Below, one piece after another: positions 42,081 through 51,248 of a DNA stretch of 64,000 nucleotides (position 1 is the first letter of the stretch; each line of letters starts with the position of its first letter). Under the pieces are notes generated by a model. It saw only the letters and a list, made by a program, of their open reading frames with translations, was not told the origin of the DNA and did no database searches. A program made the position numbers and the translations under genes. This DNA is from Dyadobacter crusticola DSM 16708 (GTDB lineage Bacteria > Bacteroidota > Bacteroidia > Cytophagales > Spirosomataceae), in contig NZ_JNJB01000012.1 of assembly GCF_000701505.1 (NCBI RefSeq), forward strand, positions 186,001 through 250,000. The letters run 5' to 3'.

Positions 42081-42084
42081 TTTG

Positions 42085-42157
42085 TGGTGATGGACGGAAT
42101 CGAACCGCCGACACAAGGATTTTCAGTCCTTTGCTCTACCGACTGAGCTACATCACC
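42085..42157 (-). tRNA. tRNA-Phe (anticodon GAA)
   Basis: This 73-nt cloverleaf has acceptor GGTGATG/CATCACC, D arm GCTC..GAGC, anticodon stem GGACT/AATCC with loop giving GAA, and T arm GGCGGTTCGATTCCGTC. CCA is not encoded (the 3' sequence is A-CAAA), unlike tRNA-Val at 38307. Confidence 0.97.
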
Positions 42158-42184
42158 AGGCTCAATTGGTTCCCTTTGGGACTG

Positions 42185-42215
42185 CAAAATTAGAAGTTTG
42201 GTTTTGGTTTACAAA
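42185..42215 (-). promoter_or_regulatory. tRNA-Phe promoter
   Basis: On the minus strand TTTG (42212-42215), a 19-bp spacer and TAATTTTG (42185-42192) match the Bacteroidota -33/-7 consensus exactly. The tRNA starts 27 bp after the -7 element. Confidence 0.8.
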
Positions 42216-42396
42216 TTATTTTCAAAAATATTTCTTTGAAACTGGGCGCAAAAGAGCCTTTTGCCTCATTTCCTGAGACTTAGACTTCCACAACTATAAT
42301 TTCTCTCAAAACCGTTTGCATCGAAATACATTTTTGTCATATTTGTTATGGTATGCTTGCATACTATTGATAGTGGAATTAAATCCGATGGCATAG

Positions 42397-43722
42397 ATGA
42401 CCTTAATACAGCAAGTTGCATTCATATTGGTTTTAGCCGCCGTTTTTTGGATACTGGCTAGACGGGTTCGTCTGATCAGAAAAACCATATCGATTGGCCA
42501 AAAAGAAGATCGGCACGATCAGCCTTCCAGACGTTTTTCTACCATGATGCGCATTGCTTTCGGACAAAAGAAAATGTTTGACAAGCCGCTCATCGGCGTT
42601 CTTCACTTTGCAGTTTATATCGGCTTCATTTTGATCAATGTCGAAGTACTTGAAATTATTTTAGACGGTATTTTGGGTAAGCACAGGATCCTGGCTCCAT
42701 TGCTAGGCAGCTTTTACAATTACCTGATCAGTTTTTTCGAGATCCTAGCAACTGGCGTTCTGATCGCCTGCGTTATCTTCCTGATCCGCAGATACAACCC
42801 AGGCGTACAGCGGCTCCAACCTGCGCGCCACCGGGAAATGAATGGGTGGCCGCAACTCGACGGTAAGCTGATATTGGTCCTCGAAATTGTGCTCATGATC
42901 GCAATCCTGACCATGAATGCAGCAGATAGCGTTCTGCAGAAAGCCGGACATTCGCATTACACCGCAACAGGCGACTTTCTTGTAAGCAGTCTTTTACAAC
43001 CTATATTTTCAAACTGGAATACGGATGCGCTGGTGATTTATGAGCGTATTGCCTGGTGGCTGCACATCGTGGGGATTTTGGGCTTCGCAGTTTATCTGAC
43101 TTACTCCAAGCACCTGCATATTATTCTCGCATTCCCAAACACGTATTTCGCCCGACTTAAACCGAAAGGCGAAATGAATAATATGCCGGAAATTACAAGC
43201 GAGGTAAAAGTAATGCTGGGCCTTGAAAATCAGAATACAGATGCCGTGGTGCCGGAGCGTTTTGGTGCAAAAGATGTGACTGATCTATCCTGGAAAAACC
43301 TGATGGACGCATATTCCTGTACAGAATGCGGCAGATGCACCGCCGCTTGCCCCGCAAATATTACCGGCAAAAAATTATCGCCTCGCAAGATCATGATGGA
43401 CACGCGTGACCGGCTTGAAGATGTAGGCAGGATCATGCAGGCCAACAAAGGTGAATTCGTGCCCGATAACAAGAGTCTGATCGGGGATTACATCTTGGAA
43501 GAAGAGATTCTGGCTTGTACAACCTGCAATGCGTGTGTTCAGGAATGTCCTGTATTGATTAACCCACTCGATATTATATTGCAGCTGAGGAGGTACAAAG
43601 TAATGGACGAAGCGCAGGCACCTGGCTCGTGGAATGCGATGTTTCAAAATCTGGAAACCAACCAGGCGCCCTGGAAATTTTCTCCTGGTGATCGGTTTAA
43701 TTGGGCCGATGCTGTGCGGTAA
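42397..43722 (+). CDS. membrane 4Fe-4S oxidoreductase (heterodisulfide reductase-like)
   Basis: This 441-residue protein has about five membrane helices in the first 240 residues and then two 4Fe-4S motifs, CTECGRCTAACPANITGK (from about 308) and CTTCNACVQECP (from about 374). It resembles the electron-transfer proteins paired with CCG-domain subunits in Bacteroidota; the donor and acceptor are unknown, quinone being likely. The next gene, 30 bp downstream, encodes such a CCG partner, so the two form one complex. Confidence 0.88.
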   Translation: MTLIQQVAFILVLAAVFWILARRVRLIRKTISIGQKEDRHDQPSRRFSTMMRIAFGQKKMFDKPLIGVLHFAVYIGFILINVEVLEIILDGILGKHRILAPLLGSFYNYLISFFEILATGVLIACVIFLIRRYNPGVQRLQPARHREMNGWPQLDGKLILVLEIVLMIAILTMNAADSVLQKAGHSHYTATGDFLVSSLLQPIFSNWNTDALVIYERIAWWLHIVGILGFAVYLTYSKHLHIILAFPNTYFARLKPKGEMNNMPEITSEVKVMLGLENQNTDAVVPERFGAKDVTDLSWKNLMDAYSCTECGRCTAACPANITGKKLSPRKIMMDTRDRLEDVGRIMQANKGEFVPDNKSLIGDYILEEEILACTTCNACVQECPVLINPLDIILQLRRYKVMDEAQAPGSWNAMFQNLETNQAPWKFSPGDRFNWADAVR

Positions 43723-43752
43723 GTTTAATCAGGAATTGTAAAAAGTCCGAAT

Positions 43753-44550
43753 ATGGAACAAGCAGAATACCGGGTGCCAACAATGGCGGAAATGGCGGCG
43801 AACAATGAATCGCCCGAGATACTGTTCTGGGTGGGTTGCGCCGGCTCTTTTGACGACCGATATAAAAAGGTCACAGTCGCATTCGTGAAGATATTGAACA
43901 AAGCGAAGATCAGGTTCGCTGTGTTGGGAACCGAAGAAAGCTGCACAGGAGATCCCGCCCGACGCGCTGGTAACGAATTTAACTTTCAAATGCTGGCTAT
44001 GTCCAACATCCAGGTTCTGGATATGTATGGAGTAAAGAAGATTGTGACAGCTTGTCCGCATTGCTTCAATACACTCAAAAATGAGTACCCGGAGCTCGGA
44101 GGGAATTACGAGGTTATACACCATTCGCAGTTTTTACAGCAACTCATAGATGAAGGAAGAATCAGGCCGGAAGACGGACTTCCATTCAAAGGGAAGAAAA
44201 TAACTTTTCACGACTCCTGCTACCTCGGTCGTGCCAACGACATTTACGAGGCGCCGCGTCACGTTCTTAAAACGCTCGATGCAGATCTTACCGAAATGAA
44301 ACGCTCGCGCGCCAAGGGACTTTGCTGTGGTGCAGGCGGTGCCCAGATGTTTAAAGAACCCGAAAAAGGCAACAAAGACGTCAATATCGAGCGGGTTGAA
44401 GAAGCACTTGCAACCGGCGCAGATACGATTGCCGTAGCTTGTCCGTTTTGTATGATTATGATGACCGACGGTTTGAAAAACAAGGAAAGGGAGGATTCTG
44501 TCAAAATCTATGATCTTGCAGAGTTGGTAGCACAGGCAAATGGGCTATAA
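43753..44550 (+). CDS. CCG-domain Fe-S protein (heterodisulfide reductase subunit-like)
   Basis: This encodes 265 residues with two CCG-type domains: FWVGCAGSFDDRYKK with CTGDPARRAGNE and CPHCFNTLKNE in the first, and DSCYLGR, GLCCGAGGAQMF and CPFCMIMM in the second. These Cys-rich segments bind an unusual Fe-S cluster in HdrB/GlpC/LutA-type proteins. It is in an operon with the membrane Fe-S gene just upstream. The physiological substrate is not known. Confidence 0.88.
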   Translation: MEQAEYRVPTMAEMAANNESPEILFWVGCAGSFDDRYKKVTVAFVKILNKAKIRFAVLGTEESCTGDPARRAGNEFNFQMLAMSNIQVLDMYGVKKIVTACPHCFNTLKNEYPELGGNYEVIHHSQFLQQLIDEGRIRPEDGLPFKGKKITFHDSCYLGRANDIYEAPRHVLKTLDADLTEMKRSRAKGLCCGAGGAQMFKEPEKGNKDVNIERVEEALATGADTIAVACPFCMIMMTDGLKNKEREDSVKIYDLAELVAQANGL

Positions 44551-44639
44551 AGCGCCTTTTTACTGTAAGAACTTAGTAAGATTATTCATTGTTGAAATTT
44601 GACGACGACATTTGTCAGAACATAAATTGAAGTGAAACC

Positions 44640-45149
44640 ATGTACATTCCATTCAGCGATATAGATCTTAAGGCGAGAATCTGGATTTACCAGGCTAATC
44701 GCCAGCTTACCGAAACAGAAACAGGCATCATCACAGAAACCCTGAAAGCCTCGCTTGATAGCTGGGAAGCACACGGAAAACGGCTGACCGCCTCAGGAAA
44801 GGTGTTTGAACATCGCTTTGTAGTAATCGCTGTTGACGAAAGGGACGAACTCCCGAGCGGCTGTTCCATTGACAAATCCGTGCATTGGTTGCAGGAGATC
44901 GGACAACGTATGCAGATCGACTTCTTCGACCGCTCGCTGGCGTACCTGGATGAAAATGGCGAAGTTCAAACCATACCGGTTGCTAAGATCAAACAATCTG
45001 TTCAGGACGAGATCATTCAACCTTTTACTACCATTTTTGACAACCAGGTGGCCACAAAAGCGCAATGGATGACGCGCTGGAAAATCGCAGCTTCCAATTC
45101 CTGGCTGAATCGTTATTTCAGTGAGCAGAGCAGTTTAAAGGAAAAATAG
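44640..45149 (+). CDS. unknown cytosolic protein (often labelled ABC transporter ATPase)
   Basis: This 169-residue protein belongs to a Bacteroidota family that databases often call ABC transporter ATPase, but no Walker A, Walker B or signature motif is present, so that label is not supported by the sequence. Its start YIPFSDIDLKARIWIYQANR and the tail QWMTRWKIAASNSWLNRYF are characteristic. It lies directly upstream of gldH (32 bp), a frequent neighbour. Confidence 0.78.
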   Translation: MYIPFSDIDLKARIWIYQANRQLTETETGIITETLKASLDSWEAHGKRLTASGKVFEHRFVVIAVDERDELPSGCSIDKSVHWLQEIGQRMQIDFFDRSLAYLDENGEVQTIPVAKIKQSVQDEIIQPFTTIFDNQVATKAQWMTRWKIAASNSWLNRYFSEQSSLKEK

Positions 45150-45181
45150 ATAGTTTTGAAGTCCAACCAGTCGATACTTTC

Positions 45182-45661
45182 ATGAAGTTTTCCGGAATTG
45201 CTGCTGTCCTGTTCCTCTGCCTGGCACTTGTTGCCTGCGACGAAAACGTGGTTTACAAGGCGCATGAAGATATTGACGATGGCCTTTGGTATATCAAAAA
45301 CAGGCCTACCTTCAAGGTCGAAATTACTGATACTACTCAGACCTATAATCTCTACTACCTGCTCAGGAACACGCTGCAATACCCTTATTACAATTTGTAT
45401 ATGACAAGAAACTTTGTTGGTCCCGACCAGAAAGTGATTTCAAATACTTTGGAAGAAGTGTATTTATCGAATGAAGTTACCGGCAAGCCTTATGGTCACG
45501 GACTGGGTGATTTGTTTGATCACAAAATTCCTTTTCTCAAAAACTATCGGTTTCCAAGGTCCGGGATCTACACGTTCACACTCTCTCAATCCATGCGGCA
45601 AAATCCGCTCCCATTTGTAATGAGCGTGGGAATAAGTGTTGAGAAAGTACCTGTTAAGTAG
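45182..45661 (+). CDS. gldH: gliding motility lipoprotein GldH
   Basis: This encodes 159 residues with lipobox LVAC (Cys19) and GldH family features: DENVVYKAHEDIDDGLWYIK, YNLYYLLRNTLQYPYYNLYM, and PYGHGLGDLFDHKIPFL. GldH is required for gliding in Flavobacterium and is kept widely in Bacteroidota including non-gliders. The position after the small cytosolic gene agrees with the conserved neighbourhood. Confidence 0.9.
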   Translation: MKFSGIAAVLFLCLALVACDENVVYKAHEDIDDGLWYIKNRPTFKVEITDTTQTYNLYYLLRNTLQYPYYNLYMTRNFVGPDQKVISNTLEEVYLSNEVTGKPYGHGLGDLFDHKIPFLKNYRFPRSGIYTFTLSQSMRQNPLPFVMSVGISVEKVPVK

Positions 45662-45665
45662 GCTG

Positions 45666-46892
45666 TTAGCTGTCAGCAGACCCGGGCTGAATGTTACCGG
45701 AAAATCCCTCCGGTTTTTTGCGGGGTTTGTTGCGGTATCTTCGGTAGGGCTTCTTCTTAAATTCCGGAGTGACTACTGCTTCCCGCTGCAACTCCGCTTG
45801 TTCTGCGGCTACTTCATGTACCGGCTCGCCCAATAAAAACCCGTACGGTTCCAGGCTCGGAATTGTATCCAGGATCACTTTCAGGATTGCAGTGACAGGA
45901 AGTGCAAGGATCAAACCAGAAAGTCCCCATAATTGGCCGCCCAGAAACAATGCAATGATTGCCGCCAGAGGATTCACACTTACTTTGGATCCTACGATAT
46001 TGGGGGTGATAAAGTTACCTTCCAGAAACTGAACAAAGCTCATTACCCCGATCACTCCTACTGCGTACCAGGGCGAATCCATAGTTACAATACTTAAAAG
46101 AGCAGGAAGAACCGAGCCTATCAGGATGCCGATATAGGGAATCAGGATTAAGAACCCGGCCAAAAATCCAAAGAATATGGCGTGCGGAATTCCCAAAAGC
46201 AGCAGTCCGACACTATTCAAAACACCTACGATCAGAATTACCAGAAATAATCCGGACAAGTAACTTTGGATTACCTCATAAATTTTCCTCAACAATGCAT
46301 TCAGATCTTCGTTAGGTACATTCCGGATCGCTTTATGCACGAACATTCTGAAAAAGTCGCGGTAAAGCATGAAGAAGAAGATGTAAAGCGGGATTAACAC
46401 AAACGTCGAAATTGCGCCGGTAGTGGTTACAAGCGTATTCAGGAGAAAAGCGCGACCTTCCGTAAGTGCATTCACCAGGTATTTTTTACCCTCACTTACC
46501 TGCTGGCTGCGGCTGATATTGAGATAGCGCTCGCCCATTGTAAGCGTTTGATCCATGATAGTTTCTGCCTTTTCAGTAATACGGGGCAACTCTTCTGCAA
46601 AACTTCCAATCTGAATGGAAACTACATAGATCAGAATAACGATAACTGTAAAAAGCGTTAAGATACTTAGGAGGATTGCGCCGATCCGCGGTACTTTCTT
46701 TCTTTCAAGCCAGGCACAGACGGGATAAAGCAGAATGGCCAGCAGGATTGAAAATGCAAGTGGAATGATAGTTTCACGAAGAACAAACAGAATGTAAACC
46801 GTTGCAATCAATGCCACAAGTGCGCTGGCTAACTTCAGGTAAACGGGTGTTTCTTTACTTTTGTCCGGAACAGGGCGTAATGTTGAATTCAT
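45666..46892 (-). CDS. AI-2E family permease (PerM/UPF0118)
   Basis: This 408-residue membrane protein has seven to eight helices and the family motif region FFMLYRDFFRMFVHKAI, IPYIGILIGSVLPAL and FVQFLEGNFITPNIVGSKV. The basic tail (KKPYRRYRNKPRKK) is cytosolic. AI-2E family members export small molecules or act as sodium/proton antiporters; the substrate here is unknown. The start codon shares its CATG with the start of the divergent gene at 46891. Confidence 0.88.
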   Translation of the reverse strand: MNSTLRPVPDKSKETPVYLKLASALVALIATVYILFVLRETIIPLAFSILLAILLYPVCAWLERKKVPRIGAILLSILTLFTVIVILIYVVSIQIGSFAEELPRITEKAETIMDQTLTMGERYLNISRSQQVSEGKKYLVNALTEGRAFLLNTLVTTTGAISTFVLIPLYIFFFMLYRDFFRMFVHKAIRNVPNEDLNALLRKIYEVIQSYLSGLFLVILIVGVLNSVGLLLLGIPHAIFFGFLAGFLILIPYIGILIGSVLPALLSIVTMDSPWYAVGVIGVMSFVQFLEGNFITPNIVGSKVSVNPLAAIIALFLGGQLWGLSGLILALPVTAILKVILDTIPSLEPYGFLLGEPVHEVAAEQAELQREAVVTPEFKKKPYRRYRNKPRKKPEGFSGNIQPGSADS

Positions 46893-47730
46893 GAATAAGT
46901 TAATGTACGTGTGGTTTGCTGTGAAGACGCTTTTTTCTACCTGCGATTCTGATCACAAAGTCAACAATTTCAAGAGAGTACGGTCTGAGTACAAAATTAG
47001 CAAAATAGGCAAGCTTCCTAGCTTGATCTCTGAAAGTTCGGGGCTCGCAAGGTCGCAGAATGCAAACATATTCTGGTCGCACAATGACAGCGGCGGCAAA
47101 CCCGAGCTGTACGGATTTGATCTTTCCGGTAAACTCATTTCAATCAAAGCCATTCCACAGGCGAAAAATGTAGATTGGGAAGACCTGGCCGAAGACAAGG
47201 TTGGTAACATTTACATTGGTGATTTTGGCAATAATGCAGCTACACGATCCGAATATGAGATTTATAAATACAATAGCCTTGACTCGACTACCCAGGTAAT
47301 CAAGTTCAAATACGCCGAGCAGCAAAAACCCGCAAAGAACAGCGCGGGCCGAATTTTCGATTCGGAAGCTTTTTTTCATCACAAGGACAGCCTTTATTTA
47401 TTTTCCAAGAACTGGGGAGATGATCCGGTTGTGAGAATGTACCGCATTTCGGATAAACCCGGGGATTATGTAGTCAGTGTGGCAGACAGTATCCCGGTGA
47501 ATGCGCAGGTAACCTCAGCAGATATCAGTCCCGACGGTAAAAGGTTCGTGCTGCTGACTTATGGGAAAGTGCTGGTGTTTGAAGTCTCTGGCGACGGCAT
47601 TAATTTTAGTAAACCCGTGGGCTGTTTCCGGTTGGTAAAAAAGCAAAACGAGGCGATCTTGTTTTTGAACAATACCGATATGCTTGTCACCGCCGAGCAG
47701 GGAGATATGTACCGGATTACTTATCGTTGA
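46891..47730 (+). CDS. secreted/lipoprotein beta-propeller-like protein
   Basis: This encodes 279 residues from ATG 46891; a GTG/other earlier start would overlap the divergent permease gene more. The N-terminus has a short hydrophobic stretch followed by Cys (KTLFSTC), possibly a lipoprotein signal. The rest has repeated beta motifs (NANIFWSHNDSGG, GNIYIGDFGNN, KDSLYLFSKNWGDD, ADISPDGKRFVLLTYG) of the kind seen in propeller or esterase-like phytase-like folds. No activity can be assigned. Confidence 0.75.
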   Translation: MNKLMYVWFAVKTLFSTCDSDHKVNNFKRVRSEYKISKIGKLPSLISESSGLARSQNANIFWSHNDSGGKPELYGFDLSGKLISIKAIPQAKNVDWEDLAEDKVGNIYIGDFGNNAATRSEYEIYKYNSLDSTTQVIKFKYAEQQKPAKNSAGRIFDSEAFFHHKDSLYLFSKNWGDDPVVRMYRISDKPGDYVVSVADSIPVNAQVTSADISPDGKRFVLLTYGKVLVFEVSGDGINFSKPVGCFRLVKKQNEAILFLNNTDMLVTAEQGDMYRITYR

Positions 47731-47817
47731 TATTAAGTTTGTGTTAACAATAGCGGGATACATGTAATGTGAACATCACATCCTCTAATTTCGAAGTGCG
47801 TTTTAATCATAATAGCA

Positions 47818-48528
47818 ATGAGCACCACTAAATCCGCTGTATCAGCACCGAAAGTACTTGTAGTGGATGATGACTCCGATATCGTTGAGCTCCTCGAATA
47901 TAATTTAACCAAGGAAGGCTACTCCGTACTTACAGCGTCCAACGGCAAAAAAGCAATCGAAATTGCCAAGACTTTTACCCCGGACCTTATCCTCCTGGAT
48001 ATCATGATGCCGCAGCTTGACGGTATTGAAACAGGCAGGATTTTACGCCAGAATCCTGATATCAGAAATACATATATACTTTTCCTCACCGCCCGCTCAG
48101 AAGAATATTCTGAGGTAGCTGCATTTGATGTAGGCGCAGACGATTACATTACCAAGCCGATCAAGCCACGTGCCTTGATGAGCCGCATTAATGCATTGTT
48201 CCGTCGGGAAGCGCAAAAGGCTGAATCGGGAGATACCATTGACATACTTGACCTTTCGATCAACCGGAAGAACTATACGGTAACTCAGTCTGGTGAAAAA
48301 GCAATCGTTTTACCTAAGAAGGAATTTGAATTGCTGTTTTTCCTTGCACAAACTCCAAACAAAGTTTTCAGCCGCGACGAGCTGCTCCAAAAAATCTGGG
48401 GAGCTGATATCTATGTGCTGGAACGCACCGTCGACGTGCATATCAGGAAGTTGAGAGAAAAGTTGGGAGATCAGTACATCAAAACTTTGAAGGGCGTAGG
48501 TTACATGTTCAGCAACGAACCTGCTTAA
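47818..48528 (+). CDS. OmpR-type response regulator (orphan)
   Basis: This 236-residue protein has a receiver domain (about 12-130) with acidic pair DDDSD, phospho-acceptor Asp in LILLDIMMPQLDG and Lys in ITKPIKP, and a winged-helix DNA-binding domain (about 140-233) ending GVGYMFSNE. It is the OmpR/PhoB type; Bacteroidota relatives include RprY. No histidine kinase gene is adjacent, so its partner is elsewhere. Confidence 0.92.
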   Translation: MSTTKSAVSAPKVLVVDDDSDIVELLEYNLTKEGYSVLTASNGKKAIEIAKTFTPDLILLDIMMPQLDGIETGRILRQNPDIRNTYILFLTARSEEYSEVAAFDVGADDYITKPIKPRALMSRINALFRREAQKAESGDTIDILDLSINRKNYTVTQSGEKAIVLPKKEFELLFFLAQTPNKVFSRDELLQKIWGADIYVLERTVDVHIRKLREKLGDQYIKTLKGVGYMFSNEPA

Positions 48529-48531
48529 TGC

Positions 48532-51036
48532 TCAGTTTTGAACACTGAGCGAGTCTTCTTCAACCTCGTCGTCCTTTCCCTGGTCTTTTTGTTTGTTCTT
48601 ATCTTTCTTCCTGCGGAAAGCGAGCTTGATGTTCACCTCGCCATTCTCGTCAATCGCGCGAAGGAAGATTTTCGAACCATCCTTTTTCTCTTCGTTATTA
48701 GGATCAAGAACATAGGTAGAGTCCCGCTTTTTCAGGTTGCTCAACGGAATCTGGATGTTGATATCTGTTTTGTTACCAAAGCTGTAAATGCCGTCGAGAT
48801 AAAGGGTAAGCACATTGGATTCAATTTCCATCGGCGCTATCTGGATTTCCTGTCCAACCAACCTGATATTGTTACGGATTGGGGCAAACCGAACGCGTTC
48901 GAAATTGCGCTTCTTGAAAATAAGCCGCTTCATTTTCATAAAAGGCTCGAAGTTGATAATGTACCCGTTTGAAAGGTCGAAGGACAACTCTCCGCGCATC
49001 GTTGCGGGCATCAGCCTTACATTATTATTCAGGTTAGCCTCGAATTTGAAATCCGTATTAAGAACGCCCTTGATATTATCGCTGGTTATCGCTTTCTGAC
49101 CAAAATTGTCGAAGGAATAAAATACAGAATGTACGTCGGCATTGACAACCTTGCCTTTCACAGCCATTCGTGGTAACTGTCCGCGTGCCGAATTATCCAT
49201 ATTTCCTGATATCCGCATACTGCCCTTTCCAAAAGCTTTCATCACAAAGTACTCGATCCTGACCGCGTTATCCTTGATCGTAAATTCCCCCTTCACATCC
49301 CGCGCCGTGAAGTTTCGGTACTGCAGCTCTTTGGTATCCAGCTTCGCAGTAATCTCCATTTGATCAATCGCATTGTCAAGCAGCTGTGACAGCCTCAATT
49401 TCTTCCGCCTGTTTTCCGGCTCATTTGTCCTTGCTGCAAACAGATTTTCCAGCCAATTGAGCTTCCATTTAGGGATATTAATATCGACAGTAGCACGCAG
49501 CGGTTTGGGCGATCCAAAAAGATAAGGTATCAGGTCAATCAACTTGCCGCGCATATATAGCATATTCTGCCCGTCGGAGAAATGCAGGTCCTGGAATACG
49601 ACCGCTTTCTCATTGAAATTGAATTCACCATCAATCTTGGAAAGACGGACTTTCCTGGGCAGGTAGTCCATTGCAATGTTGTTGACAGTCGCTTTGCCGG
49701 TTATCTTGCCGTCGAACTTGTCTTCGCGAGAATTATAGAAGTTTTTCAGGCTACCAGCAAAATGGAAGTCGATCCGGGCAGTGCCCCGCTTGAAAACATA
49801 CTTATCCGGATCGAATAGCGAACCGAGGTTAGTAGAGTCAGCCAGAACATGTCCTTCGAGCACAGCCCGCGGAGACCGGAAATCCTTAACAGCGAACTTG
49901 AAGTGAAAAGGTATTTTCTCAAACGATCCCGTGATTTTAGGCGCAGTTAAAGCCGAATTATGTACATCAGGAATTCGCGAGGTATCTGCCTGGTTAGTAA
50001 ATGTCCCAAAAGCTTTGATCTGCCTGAGTGTTCCAACGGGCAAATCATATTTGAAGGTATCTGTTTCAAATTTTACATCTACGCGCGGCTGTACAGCTGA
50101 GAGCTGGCCGGCTACATTCACTTCTGTATTTACCCTGGCTCTTACACCTAACGAGTCAATCTGGCTCTGCAGCTTTTTAGTCAGCAGCGGCAATGCATTG
50201 GCAACTTCAATCTTGTTGGCAGAAAAATGCATCTTAAACTTCCGCGTCGTATCTGAGAAGTCGAATTCTCCATTGATGTTGATCTTGTCGTGCGTGGCGC
50301 TTTCCAGAACCGACGGATAGATGGTTAACTTCTTGTTTTCGCTATCGAATGCAAGCGCAAGGTTGAGGCTGGTTTCCTGGTTGACCAAAAAACCGCCTTT
50401 TTCAGGTTTGAAGGTAAGTCCTTTGAATAAAACAGCGCCTTTGAAGCTGGAATTGGCTGTGGTGTCAGTTACCGTAACAATGTTGGTAGCATCATGGAAC
50501 AGCGCACCATAGTATTTTCTTTTGACCGAATCAGCGAACATCACCCCGAAATTGATAAAACGGAGATGGCCAAACTTTTCAACGATATTGCTGCTGCCCG
50601 ACTTTTTCTTCTTGTCTTTCCCCTCTCCGGATTGGAAAATGGTCAGGTTAGAATATCCATTACGCATGGTGAACAGGTTTAGTGAACCGTCCTGCAGTAC
50701 CAGATTTTTGATCTTGATATTTCCTTTGTAAAAACCTTTCAGATCCAAAGCGACATGGATCAGCTCAGCTTCCAGAAAAGGTTTTTGGTGGGTATTGAAC
50801 AGACTGTCTGTAAGTCTGACCTTTGACAAGGTAAAATTTAAACCGAACCCGCCGTAGAATGGGCGGAATTTGAAGTCATCTATTTCGAGGTTCCCGTTCA
50901 GGTTTTCATTAACCAGCTCCTGAACACTCCTGAATATCTTTTCCTTATTTCTGTCCACCCATATTTCGACTGCTGCAAACATGAAAACGGCACAGAGGAC
51001 TACAATTCCAAAGATTTTCAATACTCTTGCAAACAT
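48532..51036 (-). CDS. AsmA-like large membrane-anchored protein
   Basis: This encodes 834 residues: one N-terminal helix (about 5-25) and a long beta-rich periplasmic part of the AsmA/DUF748 type, with recurrent FEFRPFYGGF-like and LNGNLEIDDFKF segments and a highly charged C-terminus (KDKNKQKDQGKDDEVEEDS). AsmA-like proteins are now thought to bridge membranes and move phospholipids; applying that here is inference. It converges on the response regulator gene with 3 bp between stops. Confidence 0.85.
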   Translation of the reverse strand: MFARVLKIFGIVVLCAVFMFAAVEIWVDRNKEKIFRSVQELVNENLNGNLEIDDFKFRPFYGGFGLNFTLSKVRLTDSLFNTHQKPFLEAELIHVALDLKGFYKGNIKIKNLVLQDGSLNLFTMRNGYSNLTIFQSGEGKDKKKKSGSSNIVEKFGHLRFINFGVMFADSVKRKYYGALFHDATNIVTVTDTTANSSFKGAVLFKGLTFKPEKGGFLVNQETSLNLALAFDSENKKLTIYPSVLESATHDKININGEFDFSDTTRKFKMHFSANKIEVANALPLLTKKLQSQIDSLGVRARVNTEVNVAGQLSAVQPRVDVKFETDTFKYDLPVGTLRQIKAFGTFTNQADTSRIPDVHNSALTAPKITGSFEKIPFHFKFAVKDFRSPRAVLEGHVLADSTNLGSLFDPDKYVFKRGTARIDFHFAGSLKNFYNSREDKFDGKITGKATVNNIAMDYLPRKVRLSKIDGEFNFNEKAVVFQDLHFSDGQNMLYMRGKLIDLIPYLFGSPKPLRATVDINIPKWKLNWLENLFAARTNEPENRRKKLRLSQLLDNAIDQMEITAKLDTKELQYRNFTARDVKGEFTIKDNAVRIEYFVMKAFGKGSMRISGNMDNSARGQLPRMAVKGKVVNADVHSVFYSFDNFGQKAITSDNIKGVLNTDFKFEANLNNNVRLMPATMRGELSFDLSNGYIINFEPFMKMKRLIFKKRNFERVRFAPIRNNIRLVGQEIQIAPMEIESNVLTLYLDGIYSFGNKTDINIQIPLSNLKKRDSTYVLDPNNEEKKDGSKIFLRAIDENGEVNIKLAFRRKKDKNKQKDQGKDDEVEEDSLSVQN

Positions 51037-51188
51037 GAAATGAGGGGTTTAACGCAATTGCTGCTAACTGGACAACATTTTAGCCTGCACGCAGCACTAT
51101 ACATTCATTAATAACGTGCCAGCCTATATTGCTCAAACCAAGTGAGGTATCTTAAAGGTTCATCTTCGCTATTCAAGGCAAAAAATCG

Positions 51189-51196
51189 TAGTTTTG
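51189..51196 (+). promoter_or_regulatory. putative -7 element for lysS
   Basis: TAGTTTTG matches TAnnTTTG and lies 52 bp before the lysS ATG. A -33 TTTG at the best distance is not seen. Confidence 0.42.
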
Positions 51197-51248
51197 CCGA
51201 CTCTTTCTGAGATCAGTTTCAAATAGTCAATCACATATCGCAGCAACA

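Larger units (their letters stand above)
41685..42084. other. noncoding stretch with dyad array and tRNA-Phe terminator
   Basis: There is no convincing gene in these 400 bp. The left part holds the three 40-bp dyads at 41788-41903 and the right end the tRNA-Phe terminator at about 42042-42080. Confidence 0.6.

Noticed and set aside
41893..42114. 73-codon minus-strand frame overlapping tRNA-Phe
   Set aside because: It overlaps the tRNA and its terminator.
44640..45149. ABC transporter ATPase label
   Set aside because: No Walker A, Walker B or signature motif is present, so the common database label is not supported.
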